Shown here in pieces: positions 1 through 5,112 of a stretch of 5,462 nucleotides of DNA. The first letter of the stretch is position 1. Every line of letters starts with the position of its first letter. The position numbers and the translations under genes are program-made. Source of the stretch: Lentisphaeria bacterium (GTDB lineage Bacteria; Verrucomicrobiota; Lentisphaeria; Oligosphaerales; Oligosphaeraceae); the NCBI GenBank assembly GCA_016303095.1, contig JAEDMH010000141.1, positions 1-5,462 on the forward strand, written 5' to 3'. The notes below the pieces were generated by a model that worked only from the letters and a program-made list of their open reading frames with translations, was not told the origin of the DNA and did no database searches.

Positions 1-85
1 CCGGGATTCTTCGACTAAAAATTCTCTCCCACCTCATTTTTACCGGACACGAGTGTTCATCTTTCACCAACAACAAGAGAACCTA

Positions 86-169
86 CCCCGGGGATGCCCA
101 AGGGCAAAACGAAGGGGGCACGACGCCCCCCAAAAAAACGGGGGAAAGAACCAATTTTTCTGGTTTTCC
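86..169 (+). promoter_or_regulatory. Cluster of palindromes with competing hairpins (possible leader structure)
   Basis: Seen directly: CCCCGGGG at 86-93; GCCC-AA-GGGC at 96-105; GGGGGC (114-119) pairing with GCCCCC (125-130) around ACGAC; and GGAA-AACCA (143-153, with a 2-base bulge) pairing with TGGTTTTCC (161-169). The C run at 126-131 can instead pair with the G run at 140-144 across an A7 tract, so the 114-130 hairpin and the 126-144 hairpin exclude each other. The G run at 140-144 also overlaps the foot of the 143-169 stem. This arrangement resembles a leader with alternative folds, but no ligand-binding core or leader peptide is recognised, so regulation is only an inference. Chance in a G/C-run-rich stretch is possible. 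Confidence 0.3.
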
Positions 170-219
170 TTTGGAATCGGGGAAGAAATTGCCGTTACAT
201 TATGCCCCATTCCGTGAAA

Positions 220-239
220 CGCCTGTTTTATTCCAGGCG
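220..239. promoter_or_regulatory. Inverted repeat, possible operator
   Basis: CGCCTG (220-225) and CAGGCG (234-239) form a perfect 6-bp inverted repeat around the 8-base spacer TTTTATTC, ending 65 bases before the adaptor ATG. The spacing and position suit a dimeric repressor site or a short leader hairpin. It sits directly after TTCCGTGAA (210-218), a word that recurs in the repeat array downstream of the operon. No regulator gene is present to pair with it. Confidence 0.3.
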
Positions 240-304
240 GGTTAGCCCTGAAGGGGCGCCTTGTGACGCCCTCACCTTCTACCCTCGAGAGACCCGTGCC
301 ATCC

Positions 305-1393
305 ATGTCCAGCCGTCGTATTCTGCCCCTTTTCCTGTTCTTTTGTTTGTTGTCCACTCTTCTTGGGCAGATGCCTCCTGCGCCTGTGGTGGAGATTGCT
401 CCTGTGACCTCAGCCCCCATGGAATTGTCCCGCCGGTATCCCGGGCGTTTGGAGTCTCCCGCCTGGGTGGCCTTGGTGCCCCGGGTCAGCGGCGAGTTGC
501 TGGAGGTGAATTTTGCGGAGGGTCAGCTTGTGGAAGCGGGGGCTTTGCTTTATCGCCTGGAGGACGTGCGGTATGCGGCCCAGGTGAAGGCGGCGGAGGC
601 GACCATTGCCCGTTGCCAGGCCTCCCTGCGGTATACCAAGTCCAACTACGAGCGCACCCTGGGCTTGTTTGAGAAGGGCGTGGCCACCCTGGATGACATG
701 GAGGCGGCCCGGATGAACTTTGAGACGGACCAAGCCTCTTTGGCCAATGCGGAAGCGGCCTTGATCACGGCCAAGGACGACCTGAAGAACACCCGGATTC
801 TGGCGCCCATCCGGGGCAAGTTGGGGAAGACCTCCCAGACGGTGGGCAACTACCTCACTCCCTCCACCGGGGTGCTGGCCAACTTGGTCCAGATGGATCC
901 CCTCCGCCTCTCCTTCTCCATGGCCACCCGGGATTTCCTGGAGCTCTTCGGCACGGAGGAAGCTTTCCAGAAGGAGGCCATGATCCGCCTGCGCCTGGCC
1001 GACGGCTCTCTCTACTCCCACGAGGGAATCTATGAATTTCTGGACAACAAAATCCAGGACTCCACGGACACCATGACCTTCTTCATCCGCATCCCCAACC
1101 CCGACACCACCCTCCTGCCCGGGGGCTCCGTCACGGTCCTCCTCTCCCGGCGCAACAGCCAGGAGTGCAGCGCCATCCTTCCCTCCGCCCTCATGGCGGA
1201 CGGCAAATCCAGCTATGTCTGGGTGGTGGATGATGAGAACGTGGCCCATCGCCGGGAGGTGAAGCTGGGTTCCTCCGACGGGAATCTCCAATGGATCCTC
1301 CAGGGAGTCCAGCCCGGGGAGAAGGTCATCACCGAGGGCGGGCACAAGGTGGTCATGGACGGCATGGCCGTGAAGCCCGTCGTTCGCCAGTAA
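305..1393 (+). CDS. RND efflux periplasmic adaptor (AcrA/MexA-type membrane fusion protein)
   Basis: Periplasmic adaptor linking an inner-membrane RND pump to an outer-membrane channel. The 362-residue product begins with a signal-like segment: SSRR, then a hydrophobic run to about residue 21. Next come the first lipoyl half with VPRVSGELLEVNFAEGQ (58-74), an alpha-hairpin coiled coil (about 95-163), the second lipoyl half starting ILAPIRGKLGKTSQTVGNYL (165-184), the beta-barrel from about 197 (MDPLRLSFSMATRDFLEL), and a membrane-proximal C-terminal domain ending near 360. The order and the LAPI-G-LGK signature are typical of AcrA/MexA, and the length is slightly under theirs (383-397). I chose ATG 305 because it gives a compact signal peptide. 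GTG 263 would add 14 residues and has a fair AAGGGG (251-256) upstream, so it remains possible. No lipobox cysteine is seen, unlike AcrA and MexA. The permease gene follows after 34 bases, implying one transcript. Family assignment is sure; substrate is unknown. Confidence 0.93.
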   Translation: MSSRRILPLFLFFCLLSTLLGQMPPAPVVEIAPVTSAPMELSRRYPGRLESPAWVALVPRVSGELLEVNFAEGQLVEAGALLYRLEDVRYAAQVKAAEATIARCQASLRYTKSNYERTLGLFEKGVATLDDMEAARMNFETDQASLANAEAALITAKDDLKNTRILAPIRGKLGKTSQTVGNYLTPSTGVLANLVQMDPLRLSFSMATRDFLELFGTEEAFQKEAMIRLRLADGSLYSHEGIYEFLDNKIQDSTDTMTFFIRIPNPDTTLLPGGSVTVLLSRRNSQECSAILPSALMADGKSSYVWVVDDENVAHRREVKLGSSDGNLQWILQGVQPGEKVITEGGHKVVMDGMAVKPVVRQ

Positions 1394-1412
1394 CTGCCGC
1401 GCCTTTCCCTCA

Positions 1413-1418
1413 TAGGAG
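1413..1418 (+). promoter_or_regulatory. Ribosome binding site of the permease gene
   Basis: TAGGAG lies 9 bases before ATG 1428 in the 34-base gap after the adaptor stop. It is a strong Shine-Dalgarno match that fixes the permease start and shows the host uses such sites. The gap has no room for a terminator, which supports co-transcription with the adaptor gene. Confidence 0.75.
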
Positions 1419-1427
1419 CCCTTTTCC

Positions 1428-4400
1428 ATGTTTTCCCGCATCTTCATCCAGCGGCCCCGCCTGGCCTTTGTGCTCAGCATCGCCCTCATGCTCTCCGGGG
1501 TCATCTGCCTCAACACCCTGCCGGTGGCAGAATATCCTGAGGTCAGCCCCCCCACCATTGTCTGCTTCACCAGCTATCCCGGCGCCTCCGCCTCGGAGGT
1601 GCAGGACACGGTGGCCATGCCCCTGGAGGCCCAGTTCAACGGCTTGGAGGACATGCTCTATTTCTCCTCCAGCTGCACCAACAGCGGCGAGTATATGTGC
1701 ACCATCACCTTCAAGACGGGCATCAACGACGACATCGCCATGGTGAACGTCCAGAACGCCGTCAAGACGGCGGAGGCCTCCCTGCCCGCCGAGGTGCGGG
1801 CCATCGGCGTCAATGCCCGGAAGAGCTCCGGCGACATCCTCTGCGCCTACTCCTACACCACGGATGGCACCAGCTGGTCCACTCCCCAAACCAACAACTA
1901 TGTCTCCACCAAGGTGTTGGACACCCTCTCCCGGGTGGATGGCGTCTCCTCCGTGGAGGTCATGGGCGCCTCCGTCTACTCCATGCGCATCTGGCTGGAC
2001 ACCATCCGGATGTCCGCCCTGGGGGTCACCACGGGAGAAGTGAGCGCCGCCATCGCCTCCCAGAACATTCAAGCGGCGGCGGGCACCATCGGCAGCGAGA
2101 AATCCGGGCAATTTCTGGAATACAAGCTCAATGTGCAAGGGCGTTTGAAGACCGCCCAGGAGTTTGGGGACATCGTGGTGCGTTCCGGAGAAAACGGGGC
2201 TCTTCTGCGTCTGAAGGACATTGCCACGGTGGAATTGGGGGCGAAGACCTATTCCGCCCAAGCCAGTTGGAATGGAGCGGAGACGGTCACCTTGGCGGTC
2301 TACCGCAGCAACGACGCCAACGCCTTGGCCACCGTCCAAGCGGTGAAGGCGAAGGTGGCGGAATTGGAAAAGCGTCTTCCCGAGGGAGTGCATAGCACCC
2401 TGGCCTACGACCCCACCCGCTTCATTGAAATCTCCATGCGGGAGATTCTGCAGACCCTTCTCCTGGCTTTGGGCATGGTGATCCTCATCACCTACCTCTT
2501 CCTCCAGGATTGGCGCGCCACCCTGGTGCCCTCCATCGCCATTCCCGTCTCCCTTCTGGGCACCTTCACCTTCATGGCCATCCTGGGACTCACCATCAAC
2601 ACCCTGACCATGTTCGGACTGGTGCTGGTCATTGGCTCCCTGGTGGATGACGCCATCGTGGTAGTGGAGAACTGCCAGAGCCTCATGGCCCGAGAGGGGC
2701 TCTCCCCCCGGGAAGCCTCCCTGAAGACCATGGAGCAGATCACCGGCGCCATCATCGCCACTACCCTGGTCACCGTGGCCTGCTACGTTCCCTTGGCCTT
2801 CTATGGCGGCATGGTGGGACGCATCTACATGCAGTTCGCCGCCACCATGTGCATCTCCCTATGCCTCTCCACCTTCGTGGCCATGACCCTCTCCCCGGCC
2901 CTCTGCTCCCTGATCCTCCGCCCCCCGCGGGAAAAGGCCTCCCCCCTCTTCCTGCCCTTCAACTGGGCCCTGGATCTGGTGCGCCGGATCTACCTCCTGG
3001 GCGTGCGGTTCATGGTGCGCCAGGGCATCCTCACGCTCCTCCTCCTGGCCTCCTTCATCGCCGGCATCTGGTTCTTCTCCCGCCGGGTTCCCTCCAGCTT
3101 CCTGCCCGTCGAGGACAAGGGAGCCCTCCTGTGCAACGTGGAGCTGGCCCGAGGCGCCACCTTGAACCGCACCCTCGTGGCCCTGGAAGAGTTCCGCCAG
3201 GCCGTGGCCGCCGTGCCTGGGGTGCGGAATGTGATGTGCGTGGCCGGCTTCTCCCTTCTCTCCGGCCAGGGGGAATCCTGTGGCTTCTGCATTGTGGATT
3301 TGGAGGATTGGGATGACCGCAAAGAGCCAGGAATGGACATTTTCTCCATGAAGGAGAAGGTGCAGGCAGCGGTGGATCAGATTCCCGCCATCCAGTGCAT
3401 GGTCTTCACGCCGCCGGCCATCCAGGGTCTGGGCGCCACCGGCGGCGTCACCTTCAACCTCTGCAACGACGGCACCGCCGACACCCTGGAGCTGGCCTCC
3501 TTCGCCCAGCGCTTCGCCGGGGAACTCTCCGCCCGCCCCGAGGCCGCCTACGCCATGACCACCTTCTCCTCCGACACCAGCCAGCTCCTCCTGGAAATCG
3601 ACCGGGAAAAGGCCCAGACCCTGGGACTCTCCGCCGGGGAGATCTTCCAGGCCCTCCAGTTCAACCTGGCCTCCTACTATGTAAACGACTTCAACCTGGA
3701 AGGGGAATCCTTCTACGTGAAAATGCAGTCCTCCCGGAAGGACAGAGTCACCTTGGACAACATCCGGGATCTCCTCATTGGCAACAAGCAAGGCCAGATG
3801 GTTCCCCTCTCCTCCGTGGGCACCCTGTCCTACACGGTGGGCCCCCGCCGCATCGAGCGCTTCAACAAAATGACCAGCGCGGGCATCCAGGCCCAGGCCG
3901 CTCCCGGATACACCTCCGGCGCCCTGATGAAGGCCATCGAGGAGCTGGAGCTGCCCCAGGGATACTCCATCGAATGGACGGACATGAGCTACCAGGAGCG
4001 GCAGAACCAGGGCAATCTCCTGCCCATGATGGTGGTGGCCATGATCTTCGCCTATCTCTTCCTGGTGGGACAGTATGAATCCTGGGCCATTCCCGTCCCC
4101 GTGATGCTCACGGTCTTCACAGCCTTGCTGGGAGCCTTCATCGGCTTGGAGCTCTGGGGAGAATCCCTCTCCATCTACGCCCAGCTGGGATTGGTGATGC
4201 TCATCGGCCTCACCGCCAAGAACGCCATTCTCATGGTGGAGTTCTCCAAGAGCGAGCGGGAGCAGGGGCTTTCCATCACCCAGGCGGCGGAAAATGGGGC
4301 CAGCCTCCGTTTCCGGGCCGTTCTGATGACCGCCTGGAGCTTTATCTTCGGCGTGCTTCCCCTGGTCATGGCCACGGGAGCCGGCGCAGGAAGCCGCCGG

Positions 4401-4529
4401 GCCATCGGCATCACCACCTTCAGCGGAATGATGCTGGCCTCCACCCTGGGCCTCTTGATGACCCCCGCTCTCTACGCCGTCTTCCAACGACTCCGGGAAA
4501 CGGGAAAGAAACTCCTGCATATGGGCTAA
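1428..4529 (+). CDS. RND multidrug efflux permease, HAE-1 (AcrB/MexB-type)
   Basis: Inner-membrane proton-driven antiporter that would form the trimeric pump of the complex with the upstream adaptor. The 1033-residue length matches AcrB (1049). Layout: TM1 about 10-30; porter and docking loop about 31-335; TM2-TM6 about 338-495; TM7 about 535-552; second large periplasmic loop about 555-862; TM8-TM12 about 865-1018. Proton-relay residues are intact: Asp407-Asp408 in GSLVDDAIVVVEN (TM4), Lys931 in GLTAKNAILMVEF (TM10), and Arg961 and Thr968 before and in TM11. PGASASEVQD (51-60) and MPLEAQFNGLEDM (64-76) match the family porter start. Oddities: about 16 cysteines (AcrB has 2), a CGFC motif at 618-621, and replacement of most AcrB drug-pocket phenylalanines. 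The frame is open throughout. Export of hydrophobic or amphipathic compounds is family knowledge; the actual substrate cannot be read. No outer-membrane channel gene follows. Confidence 0.96.
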   Translation: MFSRIFIQRPRLAFVLSIALMLSGVICLNTLPVAEYPEVSPPTIVCFTSYPGASASEVQDTVAMPLEAQFNGLEDMLYFSSSCTNSGEYMCTITFKTGINDDIAMVNVQNAVKTAEASLPAEVRAIGVNARKSSGDILCAYSYTTDGTSWSTPQTNNYVSTKVLDTLSRVDGVSSVEVMGASVYSMRIWLDTIRMSALGVTTGEVSAAIASQNIQAAAGTIGSEKSGQFLEYKLNVQGRLKTAQEFGDIVVRSGENGALLRLKDIATVELGAKTYSAQASWNGAETVTLAVYRSNDANALATVQAVKAKVAELEKRLPEGVHSTLAYDPTRFIEISMREILQTLLLALGMVILITYLFLQDWRATLVPSIAIPVSLLGTFTFMAILGLTINTLTMFGLVLVIGSLVDDAIVVVENCQSLMAREGLSPREASLKTMEQITGAIIATTLVTVACYVPLAFYGGMVGRIYMQFAATMCISLCLSTFVAMTLSPALCSLILRPPREKASPLFLPFNWALDLVRRIYLLGVRFMVRQGILTLLLLASFIAGIWFFSRRVPSSFLPVEDKGALLCNVELARGATLNRTLVALEEFRQAVAAVPGVRNVMCVAGFSLLSGQGESCGFCIVDLEDWDDRKEPGMDIFSMKEKVQAAVDQIPAIQCMVFTPPAIQGLGATGGVTFNLCNDGTADTLELASFAQRFAGELSARPEAAYAMTTFSSDTSQLLLEIDREKAQTLGLSAGEIFQALQFNLASYYVNDFNLEGESFYVKMQSSRKDRVTLDNIRDLLIGNKQGQMVPLSSVGTLSYTVGPRRIERFNKMTSAGIQAQAAPGYTSGALMKAIEELELPQGYSIEWTDMSYQERQNQGNLLPMMVVAMIFAYLFLVGQYESWAIPVPVMLTVFTALLGAFIGLELWGESLSIYAQLGLVMLIGLTAKNAILMVEFSKSEREQGLSITQAAENGASLRFRAVLMTAWSFIFGVLPLVMATGAGAGSRRAIGITTFSGMMLASTLGLLMTPALYAVFQRLRETGKKLLHMG

Positions 4530-4536
4530 TCCCCCT

Positions 4537-4554
4537 CCCCCCCCCTGAGGGGGG
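4537..4554 (+). terminator. C-run/G-run hairpin just after the permease stop (weak terminator candidate)
   Basis: A C9 run (4537-4545) and a G6 run (4549-4554) can form a 6-bp GC stem around TGA, 10 bases after the permease stop. No T tract follows; the next bases are CTAGAAAG. It is therefore not a standard intrinsic terminator. It may stall polymerase, protect the 3' end of the transcript, or simply mark the start of the repeat unit, because the second repeat unit opens with a similar hairpin at 4831-4847. Confidence 0.3.
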
Positions 4555-4592
4555 CTAGAAAGCTAGAAAGATATATCTCCTAGAGGGTCTAG
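4555..4592. repeat. Phased CTAG tract, copy I
   Basis: Four CTAG words start at 4555, 4563, 4580 and 4589, with spacings of 8, 17 and 9. The 17-base gap equals two steps and contains the palindrome AGATATATCT (4569-4578), consistent with one decayed word. Words are followed by AAAG, AGGG or GACTT. The tract aligns with the five-word tract at 4853-4891. Confidence 0.65.
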
Positions 4593-4611
4593 GACTTGTC
4601 AGAAAAAACGA

Positions 4612-4640
4612 GGCGGGACGTGCGGAGTGCACGTCTCGCC
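4612..4640 (+). repeat. Long hairpin I of the composite element
   Basis: GGCGGGACGTGC (4612-4623) pairs with GCACGTCTCGCC (4629-4640) over 12 steps around GGAGT, with one G.T pair at step 5 (4616-4636). An A6 run lies just upstream (4603-4608), so a leftward transcript would read hairpin then T6, as in an intrinsic terminator. In that strand, however, the G.T pair becomes an A-C mismatch, so the fold is better as + strand RNA. It corresponds to hairpin II at 4915-4943, which has a different sequence but matched pairing. Confidence 0.7.
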
Positions 4641-4657
4641 CTCTGTGCCCTCCGTGC

Positions 4658-4673
4658 GCCCGGCTTGCCGGGC
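4658..4673. repeat. Short palindrome GCCCGGC-TT-GCCGGGC, copy 1
   Basis: A perfect 7-bp inverted repeat with a TT loop. Identical copies lie at 4714-4729 and 4962-4977, each followed immediately by CTTCCGTG. The copies within this unit are 56 bases apart. Confidence 0.8.
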
Positions 4674-4674
4674 C

Positions 4675-4708
4675 TTCCGTGAACTCCGTGTTTAAGCTCC
4701 GTGCCCGA
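4675..4708 (+). repeat. TCCGTG triplet repeat, copy 1
   Basis: A 34-base repeat in which TCCGTG occurs three times (4676, 4685, 4698), spaced 9 and 13 bases apart and joined by AAC and TTTAAGC. It is identical over its full length at 4979-5012, and over 32 bases at 5033-5064. No function is known to me. On the other strand it reads as a run of CACGGAG words, a pattern I associate with intergenic DNA of PVC-group bacteria. Confidence 0.8.
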
Positions 4709-4713
4709 CCTGT

Positions 4714-4729
4714 GCCCGGCTTGCCGGGC
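4714..4729. repeat. Short palindrome GCCCGGC-TT-GCCGGGC, copy 2
   Basis: Identical to 4658-4673. Its following repeat is cut short: only TTCCGTG (4731-4737) remains before the sequence diverges into a linker. Confidence 0.8.
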
Positions 4730-4737
4730 CTTCCGTG

Positions 4738-4830
4738 CCGGGGGTTTCGGTCGGCCCCTTGGGCCTCCCTTCACCCCCGTCTAGCGATCCTCCCACCCCT
4801 GCCGGGGTTCAGGAGGATTTTCCCCCCATC
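4738..4830. other. Linker between the two composite repeat copies
   Basis: No gene seen. It contains two 5-bp hairpins, GGCCC-CTT-GGGCC (4753-4765) and ACCCC-TGCC-GGGGT (4795-4808), a lone CTAG (4781-4784), and GGAGGATT (4812-4819). GGAGGATT recurs at 5101-5108 just after copy II, so it may belong to the boundary of the repeat unit. Confidence 0.5.
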
Positions 4831-4852
4831 CCCCCGCAAAACGGGGGATTCC

Positions 4853-4891
4853 CTAGATGGGCTAGAAATCTAGAAATCCTAGAGAATCTAG
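4853..4891. repeat. Phased CTAG tract, copy II
   Basis: Five CTAG words start at 4853, 4862, 4870, 4879 and 4888 (spacings 9, 8, 9, 9). The last two steps match copy I in the form CTAGAG..TCTAGGACTT. CTAG does not occur at all in bases 1-4550 of this window. Confidence 0.7.
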
Positions 4892-4914
4892 GACTTTCAC
4901 CAAAAAAGACCCCA

Positions 4915-4943
4915 GGGCGGAGCATGCGCAGCAGGCTCTGCCC
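4915..4943 (+). repeat. Long hairpin II of the composite element
   Basis: GGGCGGAGC (4915-4923) pairs with GCTCTGCCC (4935-4943) over 9 steps, with a G.T pair at step 5 (4919-4939). After an A-G mismatch the stem continues as TGC (4925-4927) with GCA (4931-4933) around the loop GCA. Compared with hairpin I, steps 3, 4, 8 and 9 are changed in both arms so that pairing is kept; the rest are the same pairs. An A6 run precedes it, as in copy I. Confidence 0.7.
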
Positions 4944-4961
4944 ACTCTGTGCCCGACCTGT

Positions 4962-4977
4962 GCCCGGCTTGCCGGGC
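4962..4977. repeat. Short palindrome GCCCGGC-TT-GCCGGGC, copy 3
   Basis: Identical to the two copies in the first composite unit, and likewise placed directly before CTTCCGTG. Confidence 0.8.
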
Positions 4978-4978
4978 C

Positions 4979-5012
4979 TTCCGTGAACTCCGTGTTTAAG
5001 CTCCGTGCCCGA
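4979..5012 (+). repeat. TCCGTG triplet repeat, copy 2
   Basis: Identical over 34 bases to 4675-4708. It lies between the unchanged short palindrome (4962-4977) and the substituted one (5016-5032). Confidence 0.8.
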
Positions 5013-5015
5013 ACT

Positions 5016-5032
5016 GCGCCGCGCAGCGGCGT
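5016..5032. repeat. Substituted short hairpin in the array
   Basis: CGCCGC (5017-5022) pairs with GCGGCG (5026-5031) around GCA, with a possible closing G.T (5016-5032). It occupies the slot where the other units carry GCCCGGC-TT-GCCGGGC, between the same flanking repeats and with nearly the same length (20 against 22 bases). Stem and loop differ in sequence, yet pairing is kept. Confidence 0.7.
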
Positions 5033-5064
5033 TTCCGTGAACTCCGTGTTTAAGCTCCGTGCCC
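5033..5064 (+). repeat. TCCGTG triplet repeat, copy 3
   Basis: The same 32 bases as the first two copies, starting 54 bases after copy 2. It is followed by one more TCCGTG (5065-5070) and then the array ends. Confidence 0.8.
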
Positions 5065-5091
5065 TCCGTGTGGTGGCTGTCCCCGTGGATA

Positions 5092-5102
5092 GGGGGGGGG
5101 GG
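5092..5102 (+). repeat. G11 homopolymer
   Basis: Eleven G in a row between GGATA and AGGATTG. Such runs slip easily in replication and sequencing. No gene with a clear start lies next to it, so phase variation cannot be argued from this window. Confidence 0.8.
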
Positions 5103-5112
5103 AGGATTGAAA

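Larger units (their letters stand above)
1..304. other. Non-coding leader upstream of efflux operon
   Basis: I see no convincing gene here. A frame opening at ATG 94 runs on into the adaptor gene in another frame and encodes a low-complexity basic then glycine/cysteine-rich peptide, so I treat it as chance. The stretch holds three successive palindromes (86-93, 96-105, 114-130), a competing hairpin (143-169), and an inverted repeat at 220-239. No clear sigma-70 promoter stands out. TTGGAA (171-176) with TACATT (196-201) is a possible but poor pair with a 19-base spacer. The operon promoter must lie here or further upstream, because this is the only sizeable gap before the first gene. Confidence 0.6.
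4540..4737 (+). repeat. Composite repeat element, copy I
   Basis: In order: C6/G6 hairpin (4540-4554); four CTAG words (4555, 4563, 4580, 4589) ending in CTAGGACTT; A6 run (4603-4608); 12-bp hairpin (4612-4640); CTCTGTG (4641-4647) and GCCCTCCGTG (4647-4656); short hairpin GCCCGGC-TT-GCCGGGC (4658-4673); the TCCGTG triplet repeat (4675-4708); a second identical short hairpin (4714-4729); then TTCCGTG (4731-4737). The same parts occur in the same order from 4831. I found no gene in it; short open frames are low-complexity readings of the repeats. Its class is unknown to me. It could be a REP/MITE-like non-autonomous repeat or a structured RNA. Confidence 0.7.
4831..5070 (+). repeat. Composite repeat element, copy II
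   Basis: In order: hairpin CCCCCG-CAAAA-CGGGGG (4831-4847); five CTAG words (4853-4891) ending in CTAGGACTT; A6 run (4902-4907); long hairpin (4915-4943); CTCTGTG (4945-4951); short hairpin (4962-4977); TCCGTG triplet repeat (4979-5012); a replaced short hairpin (5016-5032); a second triplet repeat (5033-5064); and a final TCCGTG (5065-5070). It keeps the order of copy I and is longer by one complete triplet repeat, while the CTAG and long-hairpin parts have diverged more than the TCCGTG part. Confidence 0.7.

Noticed and set aside
94..672. 192-codon + strand frame opening at ATG 94
   Set aside because: It overlaps the adaptor gene in another frame for most of its length, and its product turns into glycine/cysteine-rich low-complexity sequence, as expected of an out-of-frame reading.
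410..1570. 386-codon - strand frame opposite the adaptor
   Set aside because: Antisense shadow with no recognisable domain; the composition mirrors the real coding strand.
2859..4520. 553-codon - strand frame opposite the permease
   Set aside because: It is a long antisense shadow of a GC-rich gene, rich in G, H, E and Q with no domain pattern; the + strand frame is an unmistakable RND permease.
4603..4640. Intrinsic terminator for leftward transcription (hairpin I followed by T6 on the - strand)
   Set aside because: Not excluded, but not annotated as such: the conserved G.T pair becomes an A-C mismatch in - strand RNA, so the fold is better explained on the + strand.
4589..4774. Short - strand frame across the repeat array
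   Set aside because: The product is basic low-complexity sequence produced by translating the CACGGAG repeats and hairpins; no ribosome site or family resemblance.
4679..4986. Two short + strand frames in the array with RPVPGLPGLP-like repeats
   Set aside because: They are translations of the same palindrome and TCCGTG repeat in different copies, so the resemblance is at DNA level, not protein level.
4658..5064. CRISPR array
   Set aside because: The repeats are few, spacers are themselves palindromic and partly identical, and no cas gene is present; the units do not show unique spacers of constant length.
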